Counted from the stretch's first letter, positions 50,924-61,135 are shown. The stretch is DNA of 64,000 nucleotides from Rickettsia rickettsii (GCF_001951015.1 NZ_CP018914.1:1076001-1140000); one strand, 5' to 3'. Program-made: numbers and translations. The notes: generated by a model not told the origin, from the letters alone.

Positions 50924-52588
50924 ATGTCTCCAAAAGCTACTAACTCTTCTTCTACCCCTAACGGTCATGATAAGATGGCAAAAAAAACACATTCCGCACA
51001 ATCCGTTGTTAACGGTGCGGTTTCAGATCATAACACTTATGATGAAATACCTTATGAAAGCTACCCATATGCTCTTACAAATCCTTATCACTTAAGTACA
51101 CTTGCAACTCTTTTCGGTGTAAATGCTCCTGAAGTCGAGAATGCAAAAATATTGGAGCTTGGTTGTGCAGCAGGCGGTAATTTAATACCACATGCAGTTC
51201 TTTATCCAAAAGCTTATTTTGTTGGGGTTGATTTGTCTAAGGTACAAATTGACGAAGCAAATAAAAATGTTAAAGCGCTAGGATTAAAAAATATAGAGTT
51301 CCATCATTGTTCGATAACTGATATTAACGATTCTTTCGGTAAGTTTGATTATATAATTTGCCATGGTGTAATTTCTTGGGTACCAAAAACCGTTAGAGAT
51401 AAAATTTTTGAAGTTTGTAATAAAAATCTTAGTCCAAACGGAATAGCATATATTAGCTATAATACCCTCCCTGGCTGGAATATGGTCCGTACTATTAGAG
51501 ATATGATGATGTATCATTCTAGCTCATTTGCAAATGTACGGGATAAAATAGCTCAATCTAGATTGTTACTAGAATTTGTTAAGGATAGCTTAGAAAACTC
51601 TAAAACTCCTTATGCAGAAGCATTAAAAACCGAAGCAGGGCTACTTGCTAAACAAACCGATCATTATTTACGTCATGATCATCTAGAAGAAGAAAATGCT
51701 CAATTCTACTTCCATGAATTTATGAATGAAGCAAGAAAGCACAATTTACAATATTTAGCCGATTGTAATCTTTCGACTATGTATCTCGGTAATATGCCGC
51801 CGAAAGTAGTAGAGCAGTTAAAAGCGGTAAACGATATAGTTAGAACCGAACAATATATGGATTTCATTACGAATCGTCGTTTTAGAACCACTTTACTATG
51901 TCATAGTGATGTGAAAATTAATAGAAATATTAACAATGATGATATAACGAAATTTAATATAATCTTTAATATAGTGCCTGAAAAACCACTCAAAGAAGTA
52001 GATCTTAATAATGCTTCCGAAAATTTAAAATTCTTCTTAAACGGCAATCAAGACTCTAACTTAACAACTAGTTCGCCTTATATGAAAGCTATTTTATACA
52101 CTTTCAGCGAAAATCTAAATAACCCGTTAAGCTTTGAGAAAATAACCACTGAAGCTAATAAAAAGCTACATAATACTAAATTAAACGAAATCAAAGCTGA
52201 GCTTTTAAATAATGCAATGAAGCTAGTACTACAAGGTTATATTAGTATTACAAATCAGAAGCATCGAAATAACCCTGAGCTTGATAAGCCTAAAACAACA
52301 AAAATGGTGATACATCAAGCAACCCATACACCTTCTATGTGGGTTACAAATTTAAAACATGAACCGATCGGCGTTAATTTCTTTGAGAAGTTTGCACTTA
52401 GATATATGGATGGTAAACATGATAAAAAAGCAATCATTGAGGCTGTACTTGGTCATGTAGAAAAAGGCGAGCTAACTTTAAGTAAAGAAGGTCAAAAAGT
52501 AGAAAACAAGGAAGAAATACGCAAAGAACTAGAAAGCTTATTTATTCCGATGATCAAGAAATTTTCTTCTAATGCTTTGTTGGTGTAG
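50924..52588 (+). CDS. Protein lysine methyltransferase PKMT1
   Basis: Transfers methyl groups from SAM to lysines of outer-membrane protein OmpB, as shown biochemically for the R. prowazekii homologue; OmpB methylation is tied to virulence. The 554-aa product has a class I methyltransferase fold with motif I ILELGCAAGGNLIP (about residues 69-82), motif II IICHGVISWVP and YISYNTLPGWNM, and then the long helical methyltransferase regulatory and C-terminal parts (PKMT-specific). The sequence is very close to what I remember of R. prowazekii RP789. It depends on imported SAM, since metK is dead in this genome. Confidence 0.92.
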   Translation: MSPKATNSSSTPNGHDKMAKKTHSAQSVVNGAVSDHNTYDEIPYESYPYALTNPYHLSTLATLFGVNAPEVENAKILELGCAAGGNLIPHAVLYPKAYFVGVDLSKVQIDEANKNVKALGLKNIEFHHCSITDINDSFGKFDYIICHGVISWVPKTVRDKIFEVCNKNLSPNGIAYISYNTLPGWNMVRTIRDMMMYHSSSFANVRDKIAQSRLLLEFVKDSLENSKTPYAEALKTEAGLLAKQTDHYLRHDHLEEENAQFYFHEFMNEARKHNLQYLADCNLSTMYLGNMPPKVVEQLKAVNDIVRTEQYMDFITNRRFRTTLLCHSDVKINRNINNDDITKFNIIFNIVPEKPLKEVDLNNASENLKFFLNGNQDSNLTTSSPYMKAILYTFSENLNNPLSFEKITTEANKKLHNTKLNEIKAELLNNAMKLVLQGYISITNQKHRNNPELDKPKTTKMVIHQATHTPSMWVTNLKHEPIGVNFFEKFALRYMDGKHDKKAIIEAVLGHVEKGELTLSKEGQKVENKEEIRKELESLFIPMIKKFSSNALLV

Positions 52589-52601
52589 CCAATTTGCACT
52601 C

Positions 52602-52632
52602 TGTCATACCGTGGTCTTGCCACGGTATCCAT
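52602..52632. repeat. Palindrome 'gtcataccgtggtcttgccacggtat'
   Basis: ATACCGTGG and CCACGGTAT form a perfect 9-bp hairpin around TCTTG. The same hairpin sits inside dnaE at 32248-32270. Confidence 0.8.
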
Positions 52633-52687
52633 GATACTAAACAAAAATTATTTATTGATTCTCCTACGCCAATGGCGTATAATTATT

Positions 52688-53033
52688 ATGAGTAAAAAAC
52701 TGATTTCAGTTGTTGAGCTTCCAGAGTTTCAAAAATTCGCTAAGAATAATTTAAATGAAAAAGAATGCTTTAAAATAATACATTACATTGCTGCTAATCC
52801 TGACCAAGGTGATATAATCAAAGGCACTGGAGGAGGTAGTAAGAAGAAAGTTATGATTTACTTTAAGTAGTAATAATAAAGGTAAAAGTGGCAGTATAAG
52901 AATAATTTATTTTTACTACAATGAAAATATGCCGGTATTTTTAATAACCGGTTTTATAAAAAGTAAGATGGAAAATATTAATCATAATAGTTGTAATGAA
53001 TTAAAAAAACTAACTGAAGAATTGGAACATTAT
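52688..53033 (+). pseudogene. Broken RelE/HigB-type toxin
   Basis: The first frame reads MSKKLISVVELPEFQKFAKN and continues through IIHYIAANPDQGDIIKGTGG before going astray at 52829-52836. In the next frame the family continues as VVRRKL, a TGA at 52854-52856 (where Arg is usual), then FTLSSNNKGKSGSIRIIYFY and MPVFLITGFIKSKMENI. So one frameshift and one nonsense change inactivate the toxin. It would have been an mRNA interferase of the RelE/HigB superfamily (DUF1044-type). The antitoxin gene follows in frame without a stop between. Confidence 0.8.
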
Positions 53034-53357
53034 ATGTCGGACACGGCAAAAATAAATAATAAAAATACTAATCAAACCGACAAAAGTATATTAATTGGAA
53101 TGCAAGAGGCTGTTTTATACACTAAAGGAAAATTAAAAGCAAATAAACATGATATAAAATTATCTAATATAGACGTGCATGAAGCAAGAGATAAGTTAAA
53201 ATTAACACAACAACAATTTGCTACAACATTTGGAGTGAGTGTTGCAACTTTAAGAAACTGGGAACAAGGCAGAAGATTACCTACCGGAGCTGCAAAATTA
53301 CTTCTTAAGATTATTGAGAAAGAACCTAATGTTGTAAAACGAGTTTTACGAGGATAA
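53034..53357 (+). CDS. HigA/Xre-type antitoxin
   Basis: A 107-aa HTH antitoxin with IGMQEAVLYTKGKLK, then DVHEARDKLKLTQQQFATTF (start of HTH), GVSVATLRNWEQGRRLPTGA and the family ending KLLLKIIEKEPNVVKRVL. This is the common HigA pattern of toxin-first operons. The frame is open further upstream to 52929, but that part codes for the toxin's C-terminal half; the ATG at 53034 gives the normal antitoxin. With its toxin dead, it is an orphan that might still regulate or counter toxins of other loci. Confidence 0.8.
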   Translation: MSDTAKINNKNTNQTDKSILIGMQEAVLYTKGKLKANKHDIKLSNIDVHEARDKLKLTQQQFATTFGVSVATLRNWEQGRRLPTGAAKLLLKIIEKEPNVVKRVLRG

Positions 53358-53389
53358 AATAGAGATAAGACACAACCTATATAAACACC

Positions 53390-54007
53390 ATGCCTATATT
53401 TTTTTATTTATTTGCAACATTAATAACTATCAGTAGCGTATGCGTTGTCTTAAGCAAAAATTCCGTATATTCGGTATTATGGTTAATTTTTGCATTTATC
53501 AACGGTGCAGGGCTTATGATTTTGCTTGGAGCAGAATTTTTAGCTATGATGCTGATAGTGATTTATGTTGGAGCTGTAGCATTATTATTCTTATCTGTGA
53601 TAATGATGCTAGATATGCATTTTAATAAGACAATAACGCAGCTAAAAGCAAATCTAGCTTTAAGTATTTTTATAGCTTTGATTATGTTTGCCGATTTAGT
53701 AATAATTATTTTACTTGGTACTAAAAATATTAATTTCAACTCCAATGTATCGTTTACTATAACAAATAATATCTCAAATACTAAAGCAATAGGAAGCGTA
53801 CTCTACACAGACTTTATGCTACCGTTTCAAATGGCGGGCCTTATATTATTTGTCGCTATGATTGCATGTATTACGTTAACACTAAAGAAGCGTGAGGGAG
53901 TAAAACGTCAAGATATATCAAAACAACTACGTCACAATAAAGAAAATACCGTATTAATGACAAAGCCTATTCTAAATAAAGGTGTTGAGAATATTAAATA
54001 TGAATGA
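53390..54007 (+). CDS. nuoJ: NADH-quinone oxidoreductase subunit J
   Basis: A membrane subunit of complex I in the proton-pumping arm. The 205-aa product has five helices, with [20 protein letters not shown] (helix 3 with the pi-bulge region) well conserved. It is first of nuoJ-K-L-M. The stop overlaps nuoK by 8 bp. Confidence 0.95.
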   Translation: MPIFFYLFATLITISSVCVVLSKNSVYSVLWLIFAFINGAGLMILLGAEFLAMMLIVIYVGAVALLFLSVIMMLDMHFNKTITQLKANLALSIFIALIMFADLVIIILLGTKNINFNSNVSFTITNNISNTKAIGSVLYTDFMLPFQMAGLILFVAMIACITLTLKKREGVKRQDISKQLRHNKENTVLMTKPILNKGVENIKYE

Positions 54008-54314
54008 ATATATTTCGCTTAATCATTATTTAATCTTAAGCAGCTTAGTTTTTACTATCGGAATGTTTGGATTATTTATGCATCGCAAAAATATTATCAA
54101 TATATTAATGTCTATTGAGTTAATGCTGCTTGCAGTTAACATAAATTTTGTTGCATTTTCCGTATATATGCAAGAATTATCGGGACAAATTTTTAGTATT
54201 ATAATCTTAACCGTAGCAGCTGCCGAAACCTCAATCGGGCTTGCAATATTACTAATATATTTCCGTAATAAAGGCTCCATTGAAATTACCGACATTAATC
54301 AGATGTGGGGATAA
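54000..54314 (+). CDS. nuoK: NADH-quinone oxidoreductase subunit K
   Basis: A small three-helix subunit of complex I. The 104-aa product has conserved glutamates in [15 protein letters not shown] and [12 protein letters not shown], used for proton transfer. I take the ATG at 54000, overlapping nuoJ by 8 bp, rather than the in-frame codon at 53982 within nuoJ. The TAA shares its last base with the nuoL ATG. Confidence 0.95.
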   Translation: MNEYISLNHYLILSSLVFTIGMFGLFMHRKNIINILMSIELMLLAVNINFVAFSVYMQELSGQIFSIIILTVAAAETSIGLAILLIYFRNKGSIEITDINQMWG

Positions 54315-56287
54315 TGATGTATCAAAATATTTGCATAATGATCATCATGTTACCGCTTGCATCTAGCATAATAAACGGGTTATTCGTAAGGGTAATAGAC
54401 AAAAAATTAGCGCAAGTAATTGCAACCGGCTTTTTATCTTTATCTGCCTTATTCTCATTAATAATATTTTGCGATGCAGGCTTAGATGGGAATATAATCC
54501 ATATTAAATTATTACCATGGATTGAGGTTGGAAATTTTAAAGTAAATTGGTCGATTTATATCGATCAGCTAACTAGCATAATGTTTATAGCCGTAACATG
54601 GGTGTCAAGCATCGTGCATATCTACTCGCTTGGCTATATGGCCGAAGATAAGGGGATTATACGCTTCTTGTCTTTTCTTTCTTTATTCACTTTTTTTATG
54701 TTAATGCTAGTATCTAGCGATAATTTCTTACAGTTATTTTTCGGTTGGGAGGGCGTCGGCATTTGCTCATATTTACTAATAGGTTTTTGGTATTCAAAAG
54801 AATCAGCTAATAAAGCAGCGATTAAAGCTTTTATAATAAATAGAGCCAGCGATTTTGCTTTTATCTTAGGCATAATGACGATTATTGTTTATTGTGGCTC
54901 AGCAAATTACAAAGATGTATTGTCATCTGCAGAATTATTATCTAATATAAAAATATTTTTACATTTTTCCATTCTAGACATTATTTGTTTATTATTATTC
55001 ATCGGTTGTATGGGTAAATCTGCACAGATCGGTTTACATGTATGGCTTCCTGATGCGATGGAAGGACCGACTCCGGTATCTGCACTTATTCATGCAGCAA
55101 CCATGGTAACGGCAGGAGTATTCTTAGTAGCACGCTGCTCGTATTTATTTGAATATAGCCCTTTAATTCTACAATTTATTACGATTATCGGCGGTGTTAC
55201 TTGTCTTTTTGCTGCAAGCATTGCTATTATGCACAGCGATATCAAGAAGATTATTGCTTACTCAACTTGTAGTCAGCTTGGTTATATGTTCATGGCGTGC
55301 GGAGTATCTGCCTATAATAGCGGAATATTTCACTTAGTAACTCATGCCTTTTTTAAGGCCTTATTATTCTTATCAGCCGGCAGCGTAATACATGCCGTTC
55401 ACGAGCAGGATATTTTTAAAATGGGTGATTTAAGAAATAAAATGCCGGTAACTTATGGCAACTTCTTAATCGGCTCACTTGCACTAATAGGGATTTATCC
55501 TTTGGCAGGATTTTACTCTAAAGACTCGATTTTAGAAGCGGCTTATAGTAGCGGCTCGTTTATGTTTATTTTTGGAATAGCAGCAGCAATACTTACCGCT
55601 ATTTATTCAATGAAGATTATTATGTTGGTATTTCATGGCAAAACTAAGCTAGAAAAAGATGTTTTTGAGCATGCTCACGAACCGGCTAAAGTAATGAATA
55701 ATCCACTTATATTACTTGTCGCCGGGAGCTTTTTTAGCGGTATGATCGGCTATTATTTACTTGCTATGGACAAACCAAACGGTTATTTCCATGCAAGCCT
55801 ATTTAATTTACATATTTATAAATTACTAATTAGCCACCCGCCTTTATATATTAAGCTACTACCTATGGCAGTCGGTATAGTGGGGATTGTTACTGGGATT
55901 TACTTATATAAGTCAAGTACTGTTATGTCATTCCCGCAAACGCGGAAATCCAGTAAAAATATTAAAAACGCCTGGATCCTGCGGTCAAGCCGCGTGATGA
56001 CACCCCTTGTATTAATTTCCAACATATTACGCAATAAATATTACTTCGATGAAATATATAATTGCTTAATTGTGAAACCTATTAACTGTTTAGCTTCTTT
56101 ATTTTATCTTGGCGATCAGCAAATAATCGATCGTTTTGGACCAAACGGTTTTTCACGAGTCGTTAATTACTTTAGCGTTCTTACCGGCAAAATACAAACA
56201 GGATATGTTTTTAATTATGCTTTGTATATAGTATCATTTATTGTTGTAACAATTAGTTATTTTGTTTGGAAAAACATAATGTACTGA
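54314..56287 (+). CDS. nuoL: NADH-quinone oxidoreductase subunit L with an RPE-type insert
   Basis: The distal antiporter-like proton pump of complex I. The 657-aa product has the conserved core [39 protein letters not shown] and the broken helices with key Lys/His. Near the C-terminus, residues about 536-563 ([14 protein letters not shown] ... SRVMTP) come from a palindromic repeat inserted between the main membrane domain and [13 protein letters not shown], in the loop before the lateral helix HL/last helix. The frame is kept. The ATG at 54314 (TAATG with nuoK) or the next codon is more likely than GTG at 54305. Confidence 0.95.
   Translation: MMYQNICIMIIMLPLASSIINGLFVRVIDKKLAQVIATGFLSLSALFSLIIFCDAGLDGNIIHIKLLPWIEVGNFKVNWSIYIDQLTSIMFIAVTWVSSIVHIYSLGYMAEDKGIIRFLSFLSLFTFFMLMLVSSDNFLQLFFGWEGVGICSYLLIGFWYSKESANKAAIKAFIINRASDFAFILGIMTIIVYCGSANYKDVLSSAELLSNIKIFLHFSILDIICLLLFIGCMGKSAQIGLHVWLPDAMEGPTPVSALIHAATMVTAGVFLVARCSYLFEYSPLILQFITIIGGVTCLFAASIAIMHSDIKKIIAYSTCSQLGYMFMACGVSAYNSGIFHLVTHAFFKALLFLSAGSVIHAVHEQDIFKMGDLRNKMPVTYGNFLIGSLALIGIYPLAGFYSKDSILEAAYSSGSFMFIFGIAAAILTAIYSMKIIMLVFHGKTKLEKDVFEHAHEPAKVMNNPLILLVAGSFFSGMIGYYLLAMDKPNGYFHASLFNLHIYKLLISHPPLYIKLLPMAVGIVGIVTGIYLYKSSTVMSFPQTRKSSKNIKNAWILRSSRVMTPLVLISNILRNKYYFDEIYNCLIVKPINCLASLFYLGDQQIIDRFGPNGFSRVVNYFSVLTGKIQTGYVFNYALYIVSFIVVTISYFVWKNIMY
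55921..56003. repeat. Palindromic element inserted within nuoL
   Basis: TGTCATTCCCGCAAACGCGG at the left and GGTCAAGCCGCGTGATGACA at the right flank GTAAAAATATTAAAAACGCC. The left half is of the 12506 family and the right half of the 39163 family, so this is a composite. It is in frame with nuoL and free of stops. Confidence 0.85.
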
Positions 56288-56311
56288 TGTTATTTGCGTT
56301 AAAAACTAAAA

Positions 56312-56414
56312 CCGTCATTGCGAGCGAACGTAAAGAGCGTGGCAATCTCATGAAATAATAACAAATTCCTGAGATTGCTTTGTCAATTACTTCGTAATTT
56401 GCTTCGCCATGACG
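56312..56414. repeat. Palindromic repeat between nuoL and nuoM
   Basis: CCGTCATTGCGAGCGAACG at the left is answered by TTTGCTTCGCCATGACGG, with GCAATCTCATGAAATAAT and TCCTGAGATTGC pairing inside. It splits an otherwise tightly packed nuo operon. Confidence 0.8.
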
Positions 56415-56440
56415 GAAAAAAACTCATAAAATCTTAAAGA

Positions 56441-57922
56441 ATGTTAGAATTACCTATTATATCTATCAGTATTTTTCTGCCGCTAATAAGCGTGCTATAT
56501 ATTTTGCTGTTTATTAGTCAAAGTAAAAAAGCAGATAAACCGATATATATAATGTATGTTGCAGTGCTTAGTTCTGTTTTAACATTCATCTCAACTATCT
56601 ATATTTTAATAGAGTTTGACTCCTCAAACCCCGCTTATCAATTTGTTGAACGCTACGCTTGGCTTGATAAGATCGGGCTTGAATTCCATGTAGGCGTTGA
56701 CGGTATATCAATATTTTTTGTGGTTCTAACTTCTTTTCTTACTCTTATTTGTATAATTGGAAGCTTATTTACCGTTAAAAAATATATTAAAGAATACTTG
56801 GTATGTTTTTTATTAATGGAATCTTTTTGTATAGGGGCATTTACCTCGGTAAATTTACTATTATTTTATCTGTTTTTTGAAGCAATATTAGTGCCGATGT
56901 ACATTATTATCGGCGTATGGGGTGGCAAGAATAGAATATATGCGGCTCTTAAATTCTTCTTATACACGTTCTTTGGTTCTGTATTTTTCCTACTTTCATT
57001 AATTTATATTTATAGCAAAATGCATAGCTTTGATTTAACCTATCTCTTTCAGCTTACCGATAATATTCCATTATTTGCTCAGCAAATTTTATGGTGGGCT
57101 ATCTTTATTGCTTTTGCCGTTAAAATCCCTATTATTCCTTTTCATACTTGGCTACCCGATACACACGTACAAGCTCCAACCAGCGGCTCGGTTATTCTTG
57201 CCGGTATTTTGCTAAAACTCGGCGGTTACGGTTTTTTAAGAGTATTACTACCTCTATGTCCAAGTGTATCACAAGAATTTGCAATTTACGTACTTTACCT
57301 TAGCGTTATTGCTATAATATATGCATCACTCGTTGCGCTTGCTCAAAAAGATATGAAGAAGATGATAGCATATTCATCTATTGCACATATGGGATATGTT
57401 ACGATAGGTATTTTTAGCTTTACTAAAGCTGGAGTTAGCGGAGCAATATTTCAGATGCTTAGCCACGGTGTGATTTCTTCATGTCTATTCTTAATAGTCG
57501 GTACTTTGTACGAAAGATTACATACAAAAGAAATAGCTAAATATGGTGGTGTAGCAAGTAAAATGCCGGTGCTTGCCACCTTTTTTATGATTGCAATGCT
57601 CGGCTCTGTCGGGTTACCCGGAACTAGTGGATTTATTGGAGAATTTTTAAGCCTGCTTGGGATTTATAAGGTGAATGTAGTAGCAACCTTTATAGCAGCT
57701 CTCGGCATAATCTTCGGGGCGGTTTATATGCTGAAATTATACAAAGAAGTAATGCTCGGTGAAATTACCAATAAAGAAATTATGCATTTCAGAGATTTAT
57801 ATAAATACGAAATAATCTCAATAGCTCCTTTAATATTATTAATTATTTACTTTGGTCTAATGCCGAGTTCTATTTTAAATGTATTTAGCTTATCGGTGGA
57901 AAATTTGCTGGTAAAATTTTAA
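56441..57922 (+). CDS. nuoM: NADH-quinone oxidoreductase subunit M
   Basis: The second antiporter-like proton pump of complex I. The 493-aa product has 14 helices, GLEFHVGVDGISIFFVVLTS near 78-97, LLFYLFFEAILVPMYIIIG with the key Glu, and IPIIPFHTWLPDTHVQAPTS. It is intact. It is separated from nuoL by a repeat, and it ends the plus-strand nuo block; nuoN does not follow. Confidence 0.96.
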   Translation: MLELPIISISIFLPLISVLYILLFISQSKKADKPIYIMYVAVLSSVLTFISTIYILIEFDSSNPAYQFVERYAWLDKIGLEFHVGVDGISIFFVVLTSFLTLICIIGSLFTVKKYIKEYLVCFLLMESFCIGAFTSVNLLLFYLFFEAILVPMYIIIGVWGGKNRIYAALKFFLYTFFGSVFFLLSLIYIYSKMHSFDLTYLFQLTDNIPLFAQQILWWAIFIAFAVKIPIIPFHTWLPDTHVQAPTSGSVILAGILLKLGGYGFLRVLLPLCPSVSQEFAIYVLYLSVIAIIYASLVALAQKDMKKMIAYSSIAHMGYVTIGIFSFTKAGVSGAIFQMLSHGVISSCLFLIVGTLYERLHTKEIAKYGGVASKMPVLATFFMIAMLGSVGLPGTSGFIGEFLSLLGIYKVNVVATFIAALGIIFGAVYMLKLYKEVMLGEITNKEIMHFRDLYKYEIISIAPLILLIIYFGLMPSSILNVFSLSVENLLVKF

Positions 57923-57979
57923 TTGCTTACAAAAAATATAAATGCTACTCTAATTATAGAACTTAAAAGTGAGATTTAT

Positions 57980-58212
57980 ATGAAAAAATAGCAAAAGAAA
58001 CTAAAAAAATAAACCATGAATTAAACAACGCAACTAAAAAACTAGGTCAAGAAACTAATAAGGTAACAGGCATAGATATAAGTCATGTGGTAAATCCTGA
58101 TGCATCAGATCATAAAGAAGCTTGAAGAGATGCTCGTGAGAAACTTGGAATTGGTCATAATAATCAACAATATAATACAGAATTAACGGACTACATCAGA
58201 AGAGCATCATGA
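57980..58212 (+). pseudogene. Decayed small ORF after nuoM
   Basis: From the ATG at 57980 the frame stops after MKK, but the next frame reads IAKETKKINHELNNATKKLG, VTGIDISHVVNPDASDHKEA, then a TGA, then RDAREKLGIGHNNQQYNTEL and ends at the TGA 58210. It would be a helical protein of about 77 residues. The family is not recognised. Confidence 0.5.
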
Positions 58213-58237
58213 AAATTAAATTTATTAAAAAGCAACA

Positions 58238-58272
58238 GATGTCACACCGTAGTCAAGCTACGGTATGACAAG
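58238..58272. repeat. Palindrome 'gtcacaccgtagtcaagctacggtatgac' before ccmA
   Basis: ACCGTAG and CTACGGT make a hairpin around TCAAG, with GTCA and TGAC outside. It belongs to the family found in dnaE and ends 4 bp before the ccmA start. Confidence 0.75.
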
Positions 58273-58275
58273 GAC

Positions 58276-58851
58276 ATGCTATCACTTCATCAATTACAAT
58301 TTAAAAACTTATTTGATCTAAATATTACTTTTCTTCCTTCTTCTATAACATATATAAAAGGAGCTAACGGTTGTGGGAAAAGCTCGTTGCTACGAATGAT
58401 AGCAGGAATTATGCAACCGAGTAGCGGTAATATCTACTATAGAAACTGTAATATTAACAATATAGCTAAACTTTACTGCACTTATATCGGTCATAATTTA
58501 GGTCTAAAATCAGAAATGACTGTTTTTGAGAATCTAAAATTTTGGTCAGAAATTTATAATTCCGCTGCAACCCTATATGCTGCTATTCATTACTTCAAAT
58601 TACACGACTTATTAGATAAAAAATGCTATAGTTTGTCTAGCGGAATGCAGAAAATCGTAGCCATAGCAAGGCTTATTGCTTGCCAATCTGACTTATGGCT
58701 ACTTGATGAAGTTGAAACTAACTTAAGCAAAGAAAATAGGGCTTTACTCAATAATCTAATTGTCATGAAAGCAAATAGCGGTGGTATTGTTCTTCTATCC
58801 TCTCATCTAGAAAGCTCTATAAAATCTGCACAGATATTACGGCTTGATTAA
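58276..58851 (+). CDS. ccmA: Heme exporter ATP-binding protein CcmA
   Basis: The ATPase of the CcmABCD complex, which supplies heme for c-type cytochromes. The 191-aa product has Walker [19 protein letters not shown]-loop region [20 protein letters not shown], signature [15 protein letters not shown] and Walker [13 protein letters not shown]. CcmB is not adjacent. The ATG at 58276 follows a repeat with almost no leader, so a ribosome-binding site is weak (GACAAGGACATG). Confidence 0.85.
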   Translation: MLSLHQLQFKNLFDLNITFLPSSITYIKGANGCGKSSLLRMIAGIMQPSSGNIYYRNCNINNIAKLYCTYIGHNLGLKSEMTVFENLKFWSEIYNSAATLYAAIHYFKLHDLLDKKCYSLSSGMQKIVAIARLIACQSDLWLLDEVETNLSKENRALLNNLIVMKANSGGIVLLSSHLESSIKSAQILRLD

Positions 58852-59132
58852 TTATTATTGTTTTGCGTATTTTTATAAATCTCCCAATGTACAATAAAAA
58901 ATATAAGGCTAACTATAATCCAAATTGAACAATTAATTATTATACTTACAGCATGTGTTTTAGTAACTTTATATATTATTCTTATAACTAATTCTCTTGT
59001 CTTCTAGCTCTTTTGGAGGCTTTTATAATTGTATAAATCTTTATCATATGATTTTAGCTTTAAATATTGCTCATTAGTACTATATATTTTATGAGTTTCT
59101 CTTATTCCAGTAGGAATATAGCTTTTTAGTTT
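58848..59132 (-). pseudogene. Remnant of a small membrane-protein gene
   Basis: On the minus strand a frame without start reads SYIPTGIRETHKIYSTNEQY, hits a TAG near 58995-59010, then continues THAVSIIINCSIWIIVSLIF, FIVHWEIYKNTQNNN and stop. The C-terminal part is a membrane helix with a tail. Its end overlaps the ccmA stop. The rest of the 58852-59332 gap shows only AT-rich sequence and the repeat at 59291. Confidence 0.4.
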
Positions 59133-59290
59133 TTATAATTAAGATGAATAAAAGTCAAAAAAAAGAAAAGCAATAATTAAATTACAAAGGTTTATGAAAT
59201 CTCGAATGCAAGGTTCGAATTTTCATGATATATTTTTTTAATTTAACTTTTTTGAAATGACTATTAACAGAATCACAACAGCATAATATA

Positions 59291-59340
59291 CGTATATATT
59301 CCGAATAAATGAAGAGTAATTAAACGAGTATATTACCTAT
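59291..59340. repeat. Repeat fragment at the 3' end of nuoI
   Basis: TATATTCCGAATAAATGAAG and TAATTAAACGAGTATATTAC match the lead-in and arm of the elements at 36291 and 12373. It touches the nuoI stop codon at 59333. Confidence 0.5.
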
Positions 59341-59812
59341 ACTCGTAATCTTTGTGTAGTTTACTAGCGAGTGCCTGTTCCCATCTATCACCATTTTGCA
59401 GTAATCTTTCCTTATCGTAAATAAGTGCGGTATGAGTTAGACTTGCAAACTCAAAATTAGGACCTTCAACTATTGCATCTACAGGGCAAGCTTCCTGACA
59501 TAATCCGCAATAAATACATTTTGTCATATCTATATCATAACGAGTAGTACGCCTGCTGCCGTCTTCTCGTTCGTCCGCTTCAATTACTATCGCTTGTGCC
59601 GGACAAATCGCCTCACAGAGTTTGCACGCAATGCAGCGTTCTTCACCGTGTTCATAGCGACGCAGGGCATGTTCACCCTTAAATCTTGGACTAATAGGGC
59701 TTTTTTCATAAGGATAATTTATGGTAACTTTGGGCTTAAAGAAATACTTTAAAGTCAAAGCCATCCCCCTTACTATCTCATATAGAAAAAACGATTTTAA
59801 ATAGTTTATCAT
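59333..59812 (-). CDS. nuoI: NADH-quinone oxidoreductase subunit I
   Basis: Carries clusters N6a and N6b in the connecting arm of complex I. The 159-aa product has two 4Fe-4S motifs, [12 protein letters not shown] and [12 protein letters not shown], and an N-terminal amphipathic anchor ([20 protein letters not shown]). It ends YEYR, with the stop at the edge of a repeat. It is transcribed after nuoH, with a repeat-filled 180-bp gap between them. Confidence 0.96.
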
Positions 59813-59873
59813 AAAAATTATATATTAAAGATCGATGTATTTCTGCGGGGCATCACCCGCATGGATACCGAGT

Positions 59874-59962
59874 TGTCATTGCGAGCAGCCGTAGGCTGCG
59901 TGGCAATCTCGTCAAATATCCTGAGATTGCTGCGTCAATTACTTAGTAATTTCCTCGCACGG
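59874..59962. repeat. Palindromic repeat between nuoI and nuoH
   Basis: TTGTCATTGCGAGCAGCC and TTTCCTCGCACGGG are the ends, with GTGGCAATCTCGTC and CCTGAGATTGC paired inside. The second arm has drifted. Confidence 0.75.
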
Positions 59963-59994
59963 GTAAACCGATCAAGCAACAATTACAATAACAC

Positions 59995-61014
59995 CTAAAT
60001 ACTCGGTAAATTATCTGTATAAACAAGCACACTTGATACTAACACTACCCAAAATAAAGTTAGAGGTAAAAATACTTTCCAGCCAAGTCGCATTAATTGA
60101 TCATAGCGATATCTTGGTAAGGTCGCTCTAATCCATAAAAAACAAAACAATAAGAATCCGACCTTAAATACAAACCAAAAGAACCCCGGAATACAATCTA
60201 ACCACGATATATTAAAGGGCGGCAAGTAACCTCCTAAAAAGAAAGTCGTAGTCATTGCACTAACTAATATCATATTAGCATATTCACCTAGAAAAAATAA
60301 AGCAAATCCCATAGAGGAATATTCAACATTATAGCCAGCAACTAACTCCGATTCTGCTTCAGGTAAATCAAAAGGTAATCTATTTGTTTCGGCAAGCACC
60401 GAGATAAAAAACACGACACCCATAGGTAGTAGCATTAAATCAATCCACCACGGTATTGTTCTTTGTGCTTCAATGATCTCACTTAAATTGAGAGTACCGG
60501 TAGTAAGTAGCACGGTAATAATAACCAGCCCCATCGACACTTCATAAGAAATCATTTGGGCAGAGGAACGTATAGCTCCTAAAAAAGCATATTTTGAGTT
60601 ACTAGCCCAGCCAGCAATAATAATGCCGTAAACACTTAAAGAAGAAATAGCAAGAATATATAAAACACCTACATTAATATCTGCCAGAACTACGCCCTTT
60701 GCAAAGGGTATAACTGCCCAGCCGATTAAACTTAATATAAAAGTTATCATCGGTGCTAAAATAAATAATATTTTATCGGCATTGGTTGGAATGATCGGCT
60801 CTTTGAATAAGAGCTTAACCGCATCGGCAATAGGCTGAAGTAATCCAAACGGACCGACAACGTTAGGTCCTCGTCGAAGCTGCATTAATCCAATAACACG
60901 ACGCTCTGCATATGTTAAATACGCAACGCACAATATTAAAGGGATAGTAATTGCAACTACCTTTAGAGCGATGATAATTAACGGAAAAATATATTCAAAA
61001 AAGAGTTCTAGCAT
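59995..61014 (-). CDS. nuoH: NADH-quinone oxidoreductase subunit H
   Basis: The membrane subunit that forms the quinone-binding chamber with NuoB and NuoD. The 339-aa product has eight helices, [20 protein letters not shown] (first loop), the acidic channel motif [20 protein letters not shown] and [13 protein letters not shown] at the end. It is intact and normal in length, between nuoG and nuoI on the minus strand. Confidence 0.97.
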
Positions 61015-61030
61015 GATTGTACTCTTATTA

Positions 61031-61110
61031 TATCATTCCCGCAAAAGTGAAAATCCAGAAAATAATTTACAAAAAAAGAGCTGGATTCCCGCTTTTGCAG
61101 GAATGACATA
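61031..61110. repeat. Palindrome between nuoG and nuoH
   Basis: TATCATTCCCGCAAAAGTGA at the left and CCCGCTTTTGCAGGAATGAC at the right are inverted, with AATCCAG and CTGGATT inside. It is a member of the 12506 family. Confidence 0.8.
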
Positions 61111-61135
61111 CGATGTGAGAATAGCATATTTTTCA

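Noticed and set aside
50859..51095. 78-aa ORF at the start of the methyltransferase gene
   Set aside because: It overlaps PKMT1 in another frame and begins in a repeat.
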